NCBI GenBank assembly: GCA_944385675.1
Contig: CALWYD010000014.1
Span: forward strand, 1-55,919
Source of the DNA: an uncultured Oscillospiraceae bacterium
Lineage (GTDB): Bacteria > Bacillota > Clostridia > Oscillospirales > Oscillospiraceae
Length of the DNA stretch: 55,919 nt
Direction of reading: 5' to 3'
Shown piece by piece: positions 14,766 to 24,901 of this stretch. The translations under genes and the position numbers were made by a program. The first letter of the stretch is position 1; the number at the start of each line of letters is the position of its first letter. The notes under the pieces were generated by a model, which saw only the letters and a program-made list of their open reading frames with translations, was not told where the DNA came from and ran no database searches.

Positions 14766-15698
14766 ATGCACTTGAGAAACTACGCTGCCCTTCGACTCAC
14801 TGCCGGTCTGCTGATTGCCAGTATGTGCGTCGCTCCCGCTTTGGCTGTCACCGGCACCGTCAATACCGGCAACAGTACACTGCGTGTCCGTTCTGAGGCC
14901 AATACGGACAGTGCTATATTGGACAAGCTCTCTGACGGCACTAAGGTGGATGTTTTGTCCGCGGCCAACGGCTGGTACCAGATTAGCTATGAACAGCTCA
15001 TTGGATATGTCTCCAGTGATTATCTGGTATTGGATGACACCTTAGATGCTGTGTCTGCTGTGTCCGCTACCTCCCCCGCCTCCATAGCCGCTCAGTCCGA
15101 ACCTCAGCCTGTGGCGGAGGCCACCTATGGAAAGGTGACTGCTTCCTCTTTGAATATCCGCTCTGGCCCCGGCACTGACAAAGAAAAGGTGGGGAGCCTT
15201 CGGGCAGGCAAGATTGTAGAGATTTTAGCAGAAACCCAGAGCGGTTGGTATCAGATTGAGCAGGGATACATCAGCGCCGAGTACGTGGTTCTGGTGGATG
15301 CAGAAGAGGCCAATTCCGCCAGCAAGGGTCAAGAAATTGCCGACTACGCCCTCACCTTTGTGGGGTATCCCTACGTATACGGCGGCAGTTCTCCCAAGGG
15401 CTTCGACTGCTCTGGCTTTACCAGTTACATCTACGCCCAGTTTGGCTACTCCCTAAACCGCTCTGCCGCCAATCAGCTGGATAACGGGACCCCCGTCTCC
15501 ATGAGCGAGCTCCAGCCCGGCGACCTGGTTCTCTTTAAAAAGGCCGGCACCGGCAGCAAGCGGGCCTCCCATGTGGGCCTTTACATCGGCAACAATCAGT
15601 TTGTCCACGCCTCTACTTCCACGGTAGGTGTCATTGTCAGCAACCTGAGCGATGCCTATTATACCACCGGATTTGTGGGCGGCAGACGCATCATTTAA
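14766..15698 (+). CDS. Secreted SH3b-NlpC/P60 peptidoglycan hydrolase
   Basis: 310 residues. A signal peptide ends near residue 27 (APALA-VTG). Two bacterial SH3 domains (about 30-80 and 121-175; NSTLRVRSEANTDSAIL and SSLNIRSGPGTDKEKVG) bind the cell wall. They are followed by an NlpC/P60 endopeptidase (190-310) with Cys215 in FDCSGFT, His269 in ASHVGLYIG and His281. It should cut stem peptides such as gamma-D-Glu-diamino acid links outside the membrane. ATG follows CAGGAGG. It is probably co-transcribed with the preceding small protein and ends at a strong terminator. Confidence 0.94.
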   Translation: MHLRNYAALRLTAGLLIASMCVAPALAVTGTVNTGNSTLRVRSEANTDSAILDKLSDGTKVDVLSAANGWYQISYEQLIGYVSSDYLVLDDTLDAVSAVSATSPASIAAQSEPQPVAEATYGKVTASSLNIRSGPGTDKEKVGSLRAGKIVEILAETQSGWYQIEQGYISAEYVVLVDAEEANSASKGQEIADYALTFVGYPYVYGGSSPKGFDCSGFTSYIYAQFGYSLNRSAANQLDNGTPVSMSELQPGDLVLFKKAGTGSKRASHVGLYIGNNQFVHASTSTVGVIVSNLSDAYYTTGFVGGRRII

Positions 15699-15708
15699 AT
15701 GAATACAT

Positions 15709-15745
15709 AAAAAGGCCCCGGGAGGTTATGTCCCGGGGCCTTTTT
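15709..15745. terminator. Bidirectional terminator
   Basis: A 15-bp perfect stem AAAAAGGCCCCGGGA with a 7-base loop and T/A runs on both sides. It serves the NlpC/P60 gene (plus) and the MATE gene (minus). Confidence 0.93.
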
Positions 15746-15755
15746 ATGTGTTAGT

Positions 15756-17180
15756 TTATTTCCCTGCGCCTACAGGGGGATGCTTGCCCTCCATAGTGGA
15801 AAGATAGTCGCTTCCCGCCACCTTTAAATAGGCCCGTTTATGTACCGCCAGGAAGAAGATAATCTGTGCCACGCCGGTAATGGCCCAAGTGACCGGATAG
15901 GAAAAGTACAGGGTAGACGGTGAACGGAACATAGGAAATACGATTGCTACCCACAAAAGCCGCAGGCCGCAAGCCCCAATTAGGGACACCACCATGGGAA
16001 TAACTGAGTAGCCAATCCCCCTCAGCACGCCCACCATCACATCCATAATGCCGCAGATAAAATAGGGACAGCAAATAAAGCTCATACGTATCAGGGCCTG
16101 GGCAATGACCTCCGGCTCTCCGGGGGCATAGATTCCAGCCAAGGTATGGCCAAACAGGTACGCCAGGTTGCCAAGTGTCAAGCCAATTGCAACTGCAAAC
16201 CCTTCACACCAGAATGCTACCCGGTTCACCCGGTGGCACTTTCCCGCGCCGTAATTCTGTCCCGTAAAGGTAAGCGCCGTTTGATAAAACGAATTCATGG
16301 CGGCGTAAACAAAGCCCTCAATATTTGCCGAGGCAGAGGAGCCGGCCACGAGAACCGCGTCATCAAAGGAGTTCAGGGAAGATTGAATCACCACATTGGA
16401 CAGAGCAAATACCACGCCCTGAAAGCCCGCAGGAAGCCCGACCTGGAGAATACGCCACACCACAGTCCACTCCAGACGCAGCTTCTTCACTTCCAGCCGC
16501 AGGGCGCCCTCTTCCCGTATCAGGCACCGCAGCACCAGGATCGCGGAAATATATTGAGAGGTAATTGTGGCCAAGGCTACTCCAGCTACTCCCAGGTTGA
16601 CATAGATCACCAGCACCAGATTCAACACTACATTGACCACACCCGCCAGGGTAAGGTAGTACAGCGGCCTTTGGGTATCGCCCTGGGCTCTTAAAATAGC
16701 TGCACCGAAATTATACAGCAAGTTGGCCGGCATTCCAAGGAAATAAATCCGCAAATAGATGGTGGCCAGATCAATCACATCGGTAGGTGATGACATCCAG
16801 ATTAAGAATTGACGGGCCATCACGGTTCCCAACACCAGCATAAATAGTCCGCTAACCAGAGAGAGGGTAACAGAGGTATGCACGCTGCGGCTGACATTGT
16901 CATGCCGCCCTGCCCCTAAATCCCGTGCCACCACCACATTGGTACCAACGGACAGTCCGATGAACAGGTTAATCATCAGATTAATCAAATTCGTATTGGA
17001 GCCTACCGCCGCCAGGGCCTCCTTGCCCACAAACTGTCCCACCACCACCACATCCGCGGCGTTGAACAGCAACTGAATTAAACTGGAGGCCATTAAGGGC
17101 AGGGAGAACAACAAAATTTTGCTCCACAGAGGGCCGTTGCACATATCAATTTGGTATTGCCTCTTCTGCACTTTAAACAC
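15756..17180 (-). CDS. MATE family multidrug/Na+ antiporter
   Basis: 474-residue inner-membrane exporter with about 12 hydrophobic segments. Typical MATE motifs are SLPLMASSLIQLLFNAADVVVVGQ near the N terminus and ILRAQGDTQRPL at the end of the first bundle, with the pseudo-repeat in GVLRGIGYSVIPM. Start taken as GTG at 17180 with AGAAGG upstream; a second GTG at 17171 is possible. It lies 39 bases after the sodium symporter gene and may share its transcript. The substrate cannot be told from sequence. Confidence 0.92.
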   Translation of the reverse strand: MFKVQKRQYQIDMCNGPLWSKILLFSLPLMASSLIQLLFNAADVVVVGQFVGKEALAAVGSNTNLINLMINLFIGLSVGTNVVVARDLGAGRHDNVSRSVHTSVTLSLVSGLFMLVLGTVMARQFLIWMSSPTDVIDLATIYLRIYFLGMPANLLYNFGAAILRAQGDTQRPLYYLTLAGVVNVVLNLVLVIYVNLGVAGVALATITSQYISAILVLRCLIREEGALRLEVKKLRLEWTVVWRILQVGLPAGFQGVVFALSNVVIQSSLNSFDDAVLVAGSSASANIEGFVYAAMNSFYQTALTFTGQNYGAGKCHRVNRVAFWCEGFAVAIGLTLGNLAYLFGHTLAGIYAPGEPEVIAQALIRMSFICCPYFICGIMDVMVGVLRGIGYSVIPMVVSLIGACGLRLLWVAIVFPMFRSPSTLYFSYPVTWAITGVAQIIFFLAVHKRAYLKVAGSDYLSTMEGKHPPVGAGK

Positions 17181-17219
17181 CGTGCCTTCTCTGTTTAATT
17201 TTAAAATCTAACCGGAATC

Positions 17220-18548
17220 TCAGCCGATTCCCCCATAAACGAGCCCCAAAATTACCACCAACACAGTCAGTGGTACATATAGGTATCGTCCCACGACTCC
17301 AAAAGCCGCCGGGACAGGCTTTTTCCGTCCCAACTCCAATTCTGACTTCAGCTTAGGCCACCCCAAAACATAGTAGATGGAGACAGCGCCCAGCACCGCC
17401 CCAACGGGCACCACATCCACCGTAATAAAATCCATCCATTGCCCCACCTTGGCCTCTCCCTCGATAAACAATCCCACACCCAGGGTGATGACCGAGCACA
17501 GCAGCACCGCCCAACGGCGGCTGAGCTTGAAGTACCTCTGCCAGCTCTCAGTGACAGCTTCAAACATATTAATTAAAGACGTAATACCGGCAAAAAACAC
17601 AGAGACAAAGAAAAATATTGCAAACAGCCGCCCCAAAGGCATCCGCTGGAACACTGTGGGCACCGTAATGAACATCAGAGATGGACCGCTGTCCACGTCC
17701 AACCCGTAGGCAAATACCGCCGGCATAATGGCCAAGGCCGCCAGCACAGCAGCCATGGTATCAAACAGGGCCGTACGCAGGGATGCCTGAGGAATATCCG
17801 CCTTCTTGTCCAGATAGGCTCCGTATACAATCATACCTGACCCAGTGATGGACAGGGAGAAAAATGCCTGGCCCATAGCCATCACCCAGGTGTCCCGCTC
17901 CAGCAGTTTGGACCAGTCCGGGACAAACAAGAAGCGGTAGCCCTCCCCTGCCCCAGGCTGTGTGGCTACCCACACCGCCAGGGCCAGAAACAACAGGTAG
18001 AACAGAGGCATCAGCACCCGGCTTACCCGCTCAATTCCTGTAGTCACACCAAACAGCAAAATCAGACAGGCCACCACCACAACGACAGTATGCCAAAAAG
18101 GGTTTCCAAAGTCCACAGCGGCCTGCTTGAAAAATTCCTGAGGCTGTGCAGTCATCAAGGCCCCTGTTACTGCTCCGGCCAGGCTGTTGAGCACCCAACC
18201 CATAATCACAGCGTAACCGATGGCAATCCCCAGGGAACCAATCAGCGGAATCCATCCCAAAATACTGCCTACATTTTTTCTCCCCCTGGCAGCAAAGCAA
18301 TACTCATAGGCTCCAATCGTCCCAGTTCCGGCTAAGCGGCCAATGCCGAACTCGGCAGACAGGCCCACCCAGCCAAACAGGAGGATAAAAAACAAGTAGG
18401 GGATTAAAAACGCCGCACCTCCGTACTGGCCCAGGCGGTATGGGAACAGCCAAATGTTCCCCAGACCCACGGCCGAACCTACACAGGCAATCACAAACCC
18501 AATGGAAGAACTGAAGCTGCCGTTGCGGTGCGCACTATCTTCGGGCAT
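17220..18548 (-). CDS. Sodium-dependent neurotransmitter-symporter family transporter
   Basis: 442-residue NSS (LeuT-type) membrane protein. The diagnostic TM1 motif is VGSAVGLGNIWLFPYRLG followed by GGAAFLIPYLFF. The ATG at 18548 has AAAGGAG six bases upstream and is preferred over 18581. The family usually imports amino acids with Na+; the substrate is unknown. It has an extended -10 promoter and is followed by a MATE gene after 39 bases. Confidence 0.93.
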   Translation of the reverse strand: MPEDSAHRNGSFSSSIGFVIACVGSAVGLGNIWLFPYRLGQYGGAAFLIPYLFFILLFGWVGLSAEFGIGRLAGTGTIGAYEYCFAARGRKNVGSILGWIPLIGSLGIAIGYAVIMGWVLNSLAGAVTGALMTAQPQEFFKQAAVDFGNPFWHTVVVVVACLILLFGVTTGIERVSRVLMPLFYLLFLALAVWVATQPGAGEGYRFLFVPDWSKLLERDTWVMAMGQAFFSLSITGSGMIVYGAYLDKKADIPQASLRTALFDTMAAVLAALAIMPAVFAYGLDVDSGPSLMFITVPTVFQRMPLGRLFAIFFFVSVFFAGITSLINMFEAVTESWQRYFKLSRRWAVLLCSVITLGVGLFIEGEAKVGQWMDFITVDVVPVGAVLGAVSIYYVLGWPKLKSELELGRKKPVPAAFGVVGRYLYVPLTVLVVILGLVYGGIG

Positions 18549-18613
18549 GATATGCTCCTTTCCGCTTGCATATGAATTCAAGCGGTGGGCTAACCCGGTC
18601 CGCTCCTGTCTGT

Positions 18614-18641
18614 ATTATACCATGGTTGCCCCTAAAAACAA
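18614..18641 (-). promoter_or_regulatory. Promoter of NSS transporter gene
   Basis: Minus strand TTGTTT, 16 bases, extended -10 TGGTATAAT, about 65 bases from the start codon. Confidence 0.75.
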
Positions 18642-18668
18642 GCGCAACCTGACACTTTTTCTATTTCG

Positions 18669-20057
18669 TCAAGATACCCCTTGGTTTTCCGTACGGGGGA
18701 GCCCCTGCCCCTCCAAGAGGACTACTGTCTCCACATGGGCAGTACGGGGAAACAGATCCACCGGTTGCGCCTTTCGAGCACGATAACCCAGTTCCTCCAG
18801 CCGCTTTATATCCCGGGCCAACGTAGCCGGATCGCAGGAGACGTAAACGATGCGTTTTGGAGACATATCTGCCAGAATGGCAGGCACTTCTGGTGCCAGC
18901 CCTTTTCGGGGGGGATCCACGCACACCACGTCTGGCCGCGTCTTCTTCTCCGCCAGCCTAGCTGCCACCGCCCCGGCGTCCCCACAGAAAAACTCCGCAT
19001 TTCCAATTCCGTTGCGCTCTGCGTTGGAGCGGGCGTCCTCTACCGCCTGGGGAACAATTTCTGCGCCGATCACCCGGCCCGCCCGTCTGGCCAGACACAG
19101 GGAGATGGTGCCAATCCCACAGTAGAGATCCAGTACTGTTTCTGTGCCCGTAAGGCCGGCAAATTCCAGGGCTACCTGGTAAAGCCGCCGGGTCTGAAGC
19201 AGATTCACCTGGAAAAATGAGGGGACAGACAGCCGAAACACAAAGCCGCACAGCTCCTCCTCCAAGTAATCTCGCCCCCATAGTACACGGTACTTGGGCC
19301 CCAGGATGACGTTCGTATCCCGGGTATTTTCGTTTAGCACCACCCCAACCAGGGAGGGCAGGCCCGTTCGGAGAAGCTGCACCAGTTCCTCCTCATGCGG
19401 CAGAACAAAGCCGTTGGCCACCACACAGCACATCGCTTCCCCCGCATGGTTGGTTCGCACATAGAGGTGGCGGATAAGCCCCTTGCCAGTTTTCTCATCG
19501 TAAGGCGGCACCTGGAAGCGCTCCATCCACGATTTAAATATCTGCCGGACTCGAGTAACCTCCGCGGGCTGGAGCAGACAGTCCTCTGCATCCAGAACAT
19601 CGTGGCTCCTGGAGCGGTAGTACCCTACCGCCAGACCCTGTTTCCCTCCTGCCACAGGAAACTGAACTTTGTTGCGGTAACGCCCGGGCTCCTCCGCCCC
19701 CAATACGGCAGACAACTGTAAATGTACTCCTCCCACCCGTTCCAGGGCGTCTCGAACCCGCTCCCATTTGGCCCGCAGCTCTTCATCATAAGTCATATGA
19801 CGAAACTGGCAGCCGCCGCACCGTCCGGCCAGAGGGCAGTCCGGCTTCAGCCGTTTCGGGGATGGAAGCAGCAACTCTACCCCCCGTCCCCAAGCCACGC
19901 TCTTATTGACTTTTTCCAGCCGTACTCTCCAGCGCTCCCCACGGATGGTACCAGGGACAAAAACCACCCGCCCTTCCAGCCGGGATACCCCCATGCCTTC
20001 CGCCGTATAGCCGGTTATCTCCAGTGTGTGAACCGCGTTCTTTTTCCAACCTTCCAT
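18669..20057 (-). CDS. 23S rRNA (uracil-5-)-methyltransferase, RlmCD/RumA type
   Basis: SAM-dependent RNA m5U methyltransferase, 462 residues. Order: an N-terminal TRAM domain (EITGYTAEGMGVSRLEGRVVFV), an iron-sulfur cysteine set (CPLAGRCGGCQF plus a Cys in AEDC), then the Rossmann domain with LDLYCGIGTISLCLA. The catalytic Cys is in YVSCDPATLARD. ATG at 20057 follows GAGAGGG; an in-frame GTG at 20072 is less likely. The target is inferred to be 23S rRNA, but RlmC, RlmD and RlmCD cannot be separated here. Confidence 0.93.
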   Translation of the reverse strand: MEGWKKNAVHTLEITGYTAEGMGVSRLEGRVVFVPGTIRGERWRVRLEKVNKSVAWGRGVELLLPSPKRLKPDCPLAGRCGGCQFRHMTYDEELRAKWERVRDALERVGGVHLQLSAVLGAEEPGRYRNKVQFPVAGGKQGLAVGYYRSRSHDVLDAEDCLLQPAEVTRVRQIFKSWMERFQVPPYDEKTGKGLIRHLYVRTNHAGEAMCCVVANGFVLPHEEELVQLLRTGLPSLVGVVLNENTRDTNVILGPKYRVLWGRDYLEEELCGFVFRLSVPSFFQVNLLQTRRLYQVALEFAGLTGTETVLDLYCGIGTISLCLARRAGRVIGAEIVPQAVEDARSNAERNGIGNAEFFCGDAGAVAARLAEKKTRPDVVCVDPPRKGLAPEVPAILADMSPKRIVYVSCDPATLARDIKRLEELGYRARKAQPVDLFPRTAHVETVVLLEGQGLPRTENQGVS

Positions 20058-20091
20058 GGGACACCCTCTCACATCATAGCTTTATGCTTTC

Positions 20092-20120
20092 ATCATACCA
20101 TGTCCCCTTTTCCCCGTAAA
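20092..20120 (-). promoter_or_regulatory. Promoter of rRNA methyltransferase gene
   Basis: Minus strand TTTACG, 17 bases, extended -10 TGGTATGAT. It lies just downstream of the agcS terminator stem. Confidence 0.65.
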
Positions 20121-20122
20121 GG

Positions 20123-20152
20123 AAAAAAGCCCGGCCTTGCCAAGGCCGGGCT
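20123..20152 (-). terminator. agcS terminator
   Basis: An 11-bp stem AGCCCGGCCTT with a 3-base loop, followed on the minus strand by TTTTTTCC. It lies 33 bases beyond the symporter stop. Confidence 0.9.
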
Positions 20153-20184
20153 GAACAGGCATTACACGTCCCTGTGGGAGGGAG

Positions 20185-21582
20185 TTACCGCTTTGCCCCC
20201 ACCCCGTGGGTAGATTTGACTACCATACCAGTAAGAGCAAACAGAGCAATGGCGTTGGGAATAACCATTAGGTTATTAAACATATCGGTCAGTTCCCACA
20301 CCAAGGTATTGGACATGAGTGTACCCAGGAAAATAAACGCCAGGGCGATCAGGGAATAAGCCACAGCGGCTTTCTTTCCAAAGAGGTAAATTACATTAAT
20401 CTTACCAAACAGATTCCAGCTTAAAACAGTAGAAAAAGCGAAGAAAAATAGGCATACGGCCACAAACTTGGCTCCCAGTTCCGCACCCATTACAGTTCCA
20501 AAAGCAGTCTGAGCCAGGTTCGTGTTGCTGATTTCCTGAGGAATGACACCGGTGTAGAGAATACCATCACTTGTGTAGAGCGTGGAGATAATCACCAGTG
20601 CGTTCAGAGTCAGCACCACAAAAGTGTCCATAAATACACCGATCATCGCTACCACACCCTGTTCGTGGGGGTCAGTCACATTGGCCTGGGCGTGGGCGTG
20701 GGGTGTGGAACCCATACCGGCTTCGTTGGAAAACAGCCCACGCTTGGCTCCTTGACTAACAGCGGTCTTAATAGCGTATCCAAAGCTGCCACCGATGATA
20801 GCCTGAGGCTGAAAAGCATATTTGACAATCATGGCAAAGGTTGCCGGAATGTAACGCCAGCGGGCAGCAAGCACTCCCAGTCCGCCCACCAGAAAAATGA
20901 CTGCCATAACGGGGACCAGCTTCTCTGTCACCGAGGCCAGACGCTGCACGCCGCCCAGGAAAATAAAAGCGCAAATGATGACCAATACCACACCCACCAG
21001 CCAAGTGGGGATACCAAAAGCAGTTTGAAAGGTAGAACCGATGGAGTTGGACTGTACCATACACCCCATAAAGCCCAGAGCCAGGATAATGGCTACGGCA
21101 AAGAAGCCAGCCAGGAACTTGCCGAAGGCACCCTTAAACGCGGTGGTGATGTAATAAACGGGGCCACCATGGAAATTGCCCTGTTCGTCCGTCACCCTCG
21201 TCTTAATAGCCAGGGTGGCCTCGGCGTAAATCGTGGCCATACCGAAGAAGGCAATCATCCACATCCAAAAAATAGCCCCCGGTCCTCCGGTGAGAATAGC
21301 CCCGGACGCGCCCACAATATTGCCTGTACCTACCTGGGCGGCAATAGCGGTAGCCAGGGCCTGGAAAGAGCTCATCCCCTGCTCCTGCCGTCCACCGTGG
21401 AGAGACAGGTTACCAAACACGCGGTGTATCCCCTCCCCAAAGCAGCGCACCTGGACAAATCGGGTACGGATTGTATACCACAGTCCTACACCGATGAGCA
21501 AGAATACCAGGATATAGCTGGATAAATAGATGTTGATCGTTGAAACTATAGGGTACAGGACAGCTTCCAAATTTGCTAACAT
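20185..21582 (-). CDS. Sodium:alanine/glycine symporter (AgcS family)
   Basis: 465-residue membrane protein importing alanine or glycine with Na+. Family motifs are ATAIAAQVGTGNIVGASGA, GGPGAIFWMW, GAKRGLFSNEAGMGSTPHAHA. The ATG at 21582 follows AGAGGAG; the open frame reaches up to 21765 but that part is riboswitch sequence, not protein. A tandem glycine riboswitch and terminators lie in its leader, so glycine is the likely substrate (inference from regulation). Confidence 0.95.
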   Translation of the reverse strand: MLANLEAVLYPIVSTINIYLSSYILVFLLIGVGLWYTIRTRFVQVRCFGEGIHRVFGNLSLHGGRQEQGMSSFQALATAIAAQVGTGNIVGASGAILTGGPGAIFWMWMIAFFGMATIYAEATLAIKTRVTDEQGNFHGGPVYYITTAFKGAFGKFLAGFFAVAIILALGFMGCMVQSNSIGSTFQTAFGIPTWLVGVVLVIICAFIFLGGVQRLASVTEKLVPVMAVIFLVGGLGVLAARWRYIPATFAMIVKYAFQPQAIIGGSFGYAIKTAVSQGAKRGLFSNEAGMGSTPHAHAQANVTDPHEQGVVAMIGVFMDTFVVLTLNALVIISTLYTSDGILYTGVIPQEISNTNLAQTAFGTVMGAELGAKFVAVCLFFFAFSTVLSWNLFGKINVIYLFGKKAAVAYSLIALAFIFLGTLMSNTLVWELTDMFNNLMVIPNAIALFALTGMVVKSTHGVGAKR

Positions 21583-21608
21583 ACCAATTTCTCCTCTCTG
21601 CTCTGCAA

Positions 21609-21640
21609 CAAAAATCGGACCGGGAGAGAGGTCTCCGATC
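21609..21640 (-). terminator. Expression-platform terminator of the glycine riboswitch
   Basis: In the leader RNA, ATCGG(AG)ACC pairs with GGTCCGAT and is followed by TTTTT, 27 bases before the agcS start. A second short stem TACCGC/GCGGTA with TTTTG lies at 21656-21680. These are plausible switching elements. Confidence 0.65.
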
Positions 21641-21702
21641 CGAAAACATAGCGACAAAATACCGCCCTTCCTACGCGGTACCCGCGCACAAAGCGGCGAT
21701 TG

Positions 21703-21893
21703 TCTCCTCTGTCCTTTTGCCTGAGAGATTGGCGGCCCTATCAGACCGCGTTGCACCTTCGGCACTCGAATCGAGCTTCTCCAGAGTTACATCCGCGTAC
21801 AGTCCTCGTCCCTCTGGGACACCTGAGAGTGTTACTCCTTCGGCAAGCGGAACCCCGCTGTTTTCCTGCACGCTTCGTCTGTCCTATTCAGTT
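21703..21893 (-). ncRNA. Tandem glycine riboswitch
   Basis: Two glycine aptamers read on the minus strand. The first has GCCGAAGGAGTAACACTCTC followed by AGGTGTCCCAGAGGGACGAG. The second has ACTCTGGAGA, GTGCCGAAGGTGCAAC and ATCTCTCAGGCAAAAGGACA, the hallmark of the class. It begins at the predicted transcription start of agcS. Whether glycine turns the importer on or off is not evident; repression would be expected for an uptake gene. Confidence 0.95.
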
Positions 21894-21902
21894 GCGAGTG
21901 AT

Positions 21903-21931
21903 ACCATACCACACCGCCCCCTCTTTGTCAA
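21903..21931 (-). promoter_or_regulatory. agcS/riboswitch promoter
   Basis: Minus strand TTGACA, 17 bases, extended -10 TGGTATGGT. The predicted start near 21896 is at the 5' edge of the riboswitch. Confidence 0.85.
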
Positions 21932-22026
21932 CCTTCGGCGGACAAAAATTCGCCCAGGGTGGATTGCCTGAAATATCTCCCGCCCCTCTCCCCCGCCTTT
22001 TTGCGTAGAATGTTTACAATTTACTC

Positions 22027-22055
22027 TTTTTTCTCCCCTTGAACTGTGATATACT
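22027..22055 (+). promoter_or_regulatory. Possible secA promoter
   Basis: Extended -10 TGATATACT (hexamer at 22050) with only a poly-T -35 17 bases upstream. The start would lie about 65 bases before the secA ATG. Confidence 0.35.
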
Positions 22056-22125
22056 TTGTGGGATGACTAATTTTATCGGGGGCAAGTCTTGCAGCACTCC
22101 CCATAGCCAAGAGGTGTTTTACACG

Positions 22126-24843
22126 ATGAGTCTTTTTACGAAACTTTTTGGTACCTCCTCCCAGCGGGAACTGAAGCCCATCTACCTCATTGCCGACAAG
22201 GTGGATGCCCTGGAAGAGGAGTATAAGGCCCTCACCGACCAGCAGCTCCAGGCTAAGACCCCGGAGTTTAAACAGCGCCTGCAAAACGGAGAGACCCTGG
22301 ATCAGCTTCTGCCCGAGGCCTTTGCCGCTTGTCGGGAGGCCGCCTGGCGTGTGCTTGGTATGCGCCCTTACCGTGTTCAGGTGGTGGGCGGCATTGTACT
22401 TCATCAGGGCCGTATCGCCGAAATGAAGACGGGTGAGGGCAAGACCCTGGTTGCCACCCTCCCGGCTTACCTTAACGCTCTCACCGGCAGGGGCGTACAC
22501 ATCGTCACAGTCAATGACTACCTGGCCAAGCGTGACAGTGAGTGGATGGGCAAGGTATACCGCTTCATGGGTCTGACCGTGGGGCTGGTCTTTCATTGTG
22601 TGGTAGGCCAGGCAAAAAAGGAGGCGTACCAGGCGGATATTAACTACGGCACCAACAATGTATTTGGCTTTGACTACCTGCGGGACAACATGGCCATCTA
22701 CTCCTCCGAATTGGTTCAGCGGGGCCATCCCTTCGCGATTGTGGACGAGGTGGACTCTATCCTCATCGACGAAGCCCGCACTCCTCTTATTATTTCCGGT
22801 CAGGGGGAAAAGTCCACCCAGCTCTATACTATAGTGGACCAGTTTGTCTCCCGCCTTAAGTGTCAGCGCATCGCCAAAGTGGACGAGAAAGAGGAGGAGG
22901 ACGTAGACATCGACGCCGATTACATCGTCGATGAGAAGGCCCGCACCGCCACCCTCACCGCCCCCGGCATTAAAAAAGCGGAGGAATTCTTTAACATTGA
23001 GAACCTGGCTGACCCGGAGAATACCACCCTCTCCCACCACATCAACCAGGCCATCAAGGCCAGGGGTGTGATGAAGCGGGATATCGACTACGTGGTCAAA
23101 GACGGCCAGGTCATCATTGTGGATGAGTTTACCGGCCGGCTCATGTTCGGGCGGCGCTATAATGAGGGGCTTCATCAGGCCATTGAGGCCAAAGAACATG
23201 TGGAGGTGGCCAACGAATCCAAGACTCTGGCCACTATTACCTTCCAAAATTACTTCCGGCTCTATGAAAAGCTCTCCGGCATGACGGGAACCGCCATGAC
23301 TGAACAGGAGGAGTTCGGCACCATCTATGAACTAGACATTGTAGAGATTCCCACCAACAAGCCCCTGGCCCGAATTGACCACCCCGATGTGGTATATAAG
23401 AACACCCAGGGTAAACTGCGGGCCATTGTCAACCAGATTGAAGCATGCCATGAAAAGGGACAGCCTGTGCTGGTTGGTACTGTCTCCATTGAGAAATCGG
23501 AACAGATCTCCGATCTGCTGCGCCGCCGGGGTATCCGCCACAACGTACTAAATGCAAAAAACCACGAAAAAGAAGCGGAGATTGTAGCCCAGGCCGGCAA
23601 ATTCGGCGCTGTTACTGTGGCCACCAACATGGCCGGCCGCGGTACTGATATTATGTTTGGCGGCAACGCGGAATATTTGGCCAAGGCAGATCTGCGCAAG
23701 GCGGGCATGAGTGATGAGCTTATTGCCGAAGCCACCGGCTTTGCTGAGACGGACAACCAGGAGATTCTGGAGGCCAGAAAGCTGTTTACCCAGGCCGAGG
23801 CCAAATATAAGGAGGAAATCCAGTCGGAGGCCGACAAGGTACGCCAGGTGGGCGGACTGTTTATCCTTGGCACAGAGCGCCATGAGTCCCGGCGCATTGA
23901 CAACCAGCTGCGGGGCCGTGCCGGCCGTCAGGGCGACCCCGGCGAGACGCGGTTTTTCCTCTCTCTGGAAGATGATATTATGCGTCTGTTTGGCTCAGAG
24001 CGGGTCATGGGGATGATGGAAAAGCTGGGAGTGGATGAGGACACTCCCATCGATGCCAAGATCCTCTCCGGTGCCATTGAGAATGCCCAGAAACAGGTGG
24101 AGTCCCGCAACTTCCAAACCCGGAAAAGTGTGCTGCAGTATGACGACGTGATGGACACCCAGCGGGAAGTTATCTATAAGCAGCGCCGCCAGGTGCTGGA
24201 CGGGGAGGACCTCCAGGCCTTCATCCAGAATATCCTACACTCCATGGTGGAAAACGCCATCCTGGGTCACATGGGGGAACAGAAGCATATGAACGCAGAG
24301 TCCTTCCAAGAGGCAGTGGCCCCATTCCGCACCATGTTCCTCGCCCCAGGTGTCCTCAATCTCACCGACCAGGAACTGCAGCAGTATGACGCCCAGGCCC
24401 TGATTGATCTGGTCAGCAGTAAGGCCAAAGAGGCGTACGCCAAGAAAGAGCAGGAAATCGGCTCCCCCATTATGCGGGAACTGGAGCGGTTCATTATGCT
24501 GCGGGTAGTGGATGAGTACTGGATGGACCAGATTGACGCCATGAACGACCTCAAACAGGGTATCGGGCTGCGGGCCTATGCCCAGACTGACCCGGTGGTA
24601 GCCTACAAAAAGGAAGGCTACGAGATGTTCCAGCAGATGATAGCGGCTATCCAGGAAGAGACCCTGCGCCGTCTGTTCCTGGTTCGTTTGAAGAGAGACG
24701 AGGAGGTTAAGCGGGAACGGGTAGCCAAGATCACTTCTGAATCTGCCGGAGGCGATGGTTCAGTCCGCAAACAGCCTGTGAAAAAGGCAATTAAAATAGG
24801 CCGCAACGACCCCTGCCCCTGCGGTTCCGGCCTGAAGTGGAAA
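22126..24843 (+). CDS. secA: Preprotein translocase ATPase SecA (core region; see full span below)
   Basis: This span is the SecA coding part up to the final codons of the C-terminal metal-binding tail; the complete gene runs to 24882 and is described in the next entry. It is listed only to mark the region containing the motor domains: Walker [25 protein letters not shown], and the second motor motif MAGRGTDI. Use the next entry as the gene call. Confidence 0.3.
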
Positions 24844-24882
24844 AAATGCACCTGTAAGGAGTACCATCCCGACCAGGCGTAG
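22126..24882 (+). CDS. secA: Preprotein translocase ATPase SecA
   Basis: 918-residue ATPase that drives proteins through SecYEG. NBD1 has [11 protein letters not shown] and [19 protein letters not shown]2 has [15 protein letters not shown] and [11 protein letters not shown]. The C-terminal zinc motif is [16 protein letters not shown], which also binds SecB or ribosomes in other species. ATG at 22126 (MSLFTKLFG) is chosen with GAGGTG upstream; the frame extends to 22039 without a ribosome-binding site. Only one secA is seen. A bidirectional terminator follows. Confidence 0.97.
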   Translation: MSLFTKLFGTSSQRELKPIYLIADKVDALEEEYKALTDQQLQAKTPEFKQRLQNGETLDQLLPEAFAACREAAWRVLGMRPYRVQVVGGIVLHQGRIAEMKTGEGKTLVATLPAYLNALTGRGVHIVTVNDYLAKRDSEWMGKVYRFMGLTVGLVFHCVVGQAKKEAYQADINYGTNNVFGFDYLRDNMAIYSSELVQRGHPFAIVDEVDSILIDEARTPLIISGQGEKSTQLYTIVDQFVSRLKCQRIAKVDEKEEEDVDIDADYIVDEKARTATLTAPGIKKAEEFFNIENLADPENTTLSHHINQAIKARGVMKRDIDYVVKDGQVIIVDEFTGRLMFGRRYNEGLHQAIEAKEHVEVANESKTLATITFQNYFRLYEKLSGMTGTAMTEQEEFGTIYELDIVEIPTNKPLARIDHPDVVYKNTQGKLRAIVNQIEACHEKGQPVLVGTVSIEKSEQISDLLRRRGIRHNVLNAKNHEKEAEIVAQAGKFGAVTVATNMAGRGTDIMFGGNAEYLAKADLRKAGMSDELIAEATGFAETDNQEILEARKLFTQAEAKYKEEIQSEADKVRQVGGLFILGTERHESRRIDNQLRGRAGRQGDPGETRFFLSLEDDIMRLFGSERVMGMMEKLGVDEDTPIDAKILSGAIENAQKQVESRNFQTRKSVLQYDDVMDTQREVIYKQRRQVLDGEDLQAFIQNILHSMVENAILGHMGEQKHMNAESFQEAVAPFRTMFLAPGVLNLTDQELQQYDAQALIDLVSSKAKEAYAKKEQEIGSPIMRELERFIMLRVVDEYWMDQIDAMNDLKQGIGLRAYAQTDPVVAYKKEGYEMFQQMIAAIQEETLRRLFLVRLKRDEEVKRERVAKITSESAGGDGSVRKQPVKKAIKIGRNDPCPCGSGLKWKKCTCKEYHPDQA

Positions 24883-24901
24883 TCCTTCCCACAGGCATTC
24901 A

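Noticed and set aside
21583-21765. N-terminal extension of the AgcS symporter
   Set aside because: It reads through riboswitch RNA and lies before the Shine-Dalgarno at 21582.
22021-23247. 408-codon open frame antisense to secA
   Set aside because: Shadow of secA without ribosome-binding site.
22126-24843. Separate shorter secA call
   Set aside because: Redundant partial span; the gene is 22126-24882 and the shorter entry should be ignored.
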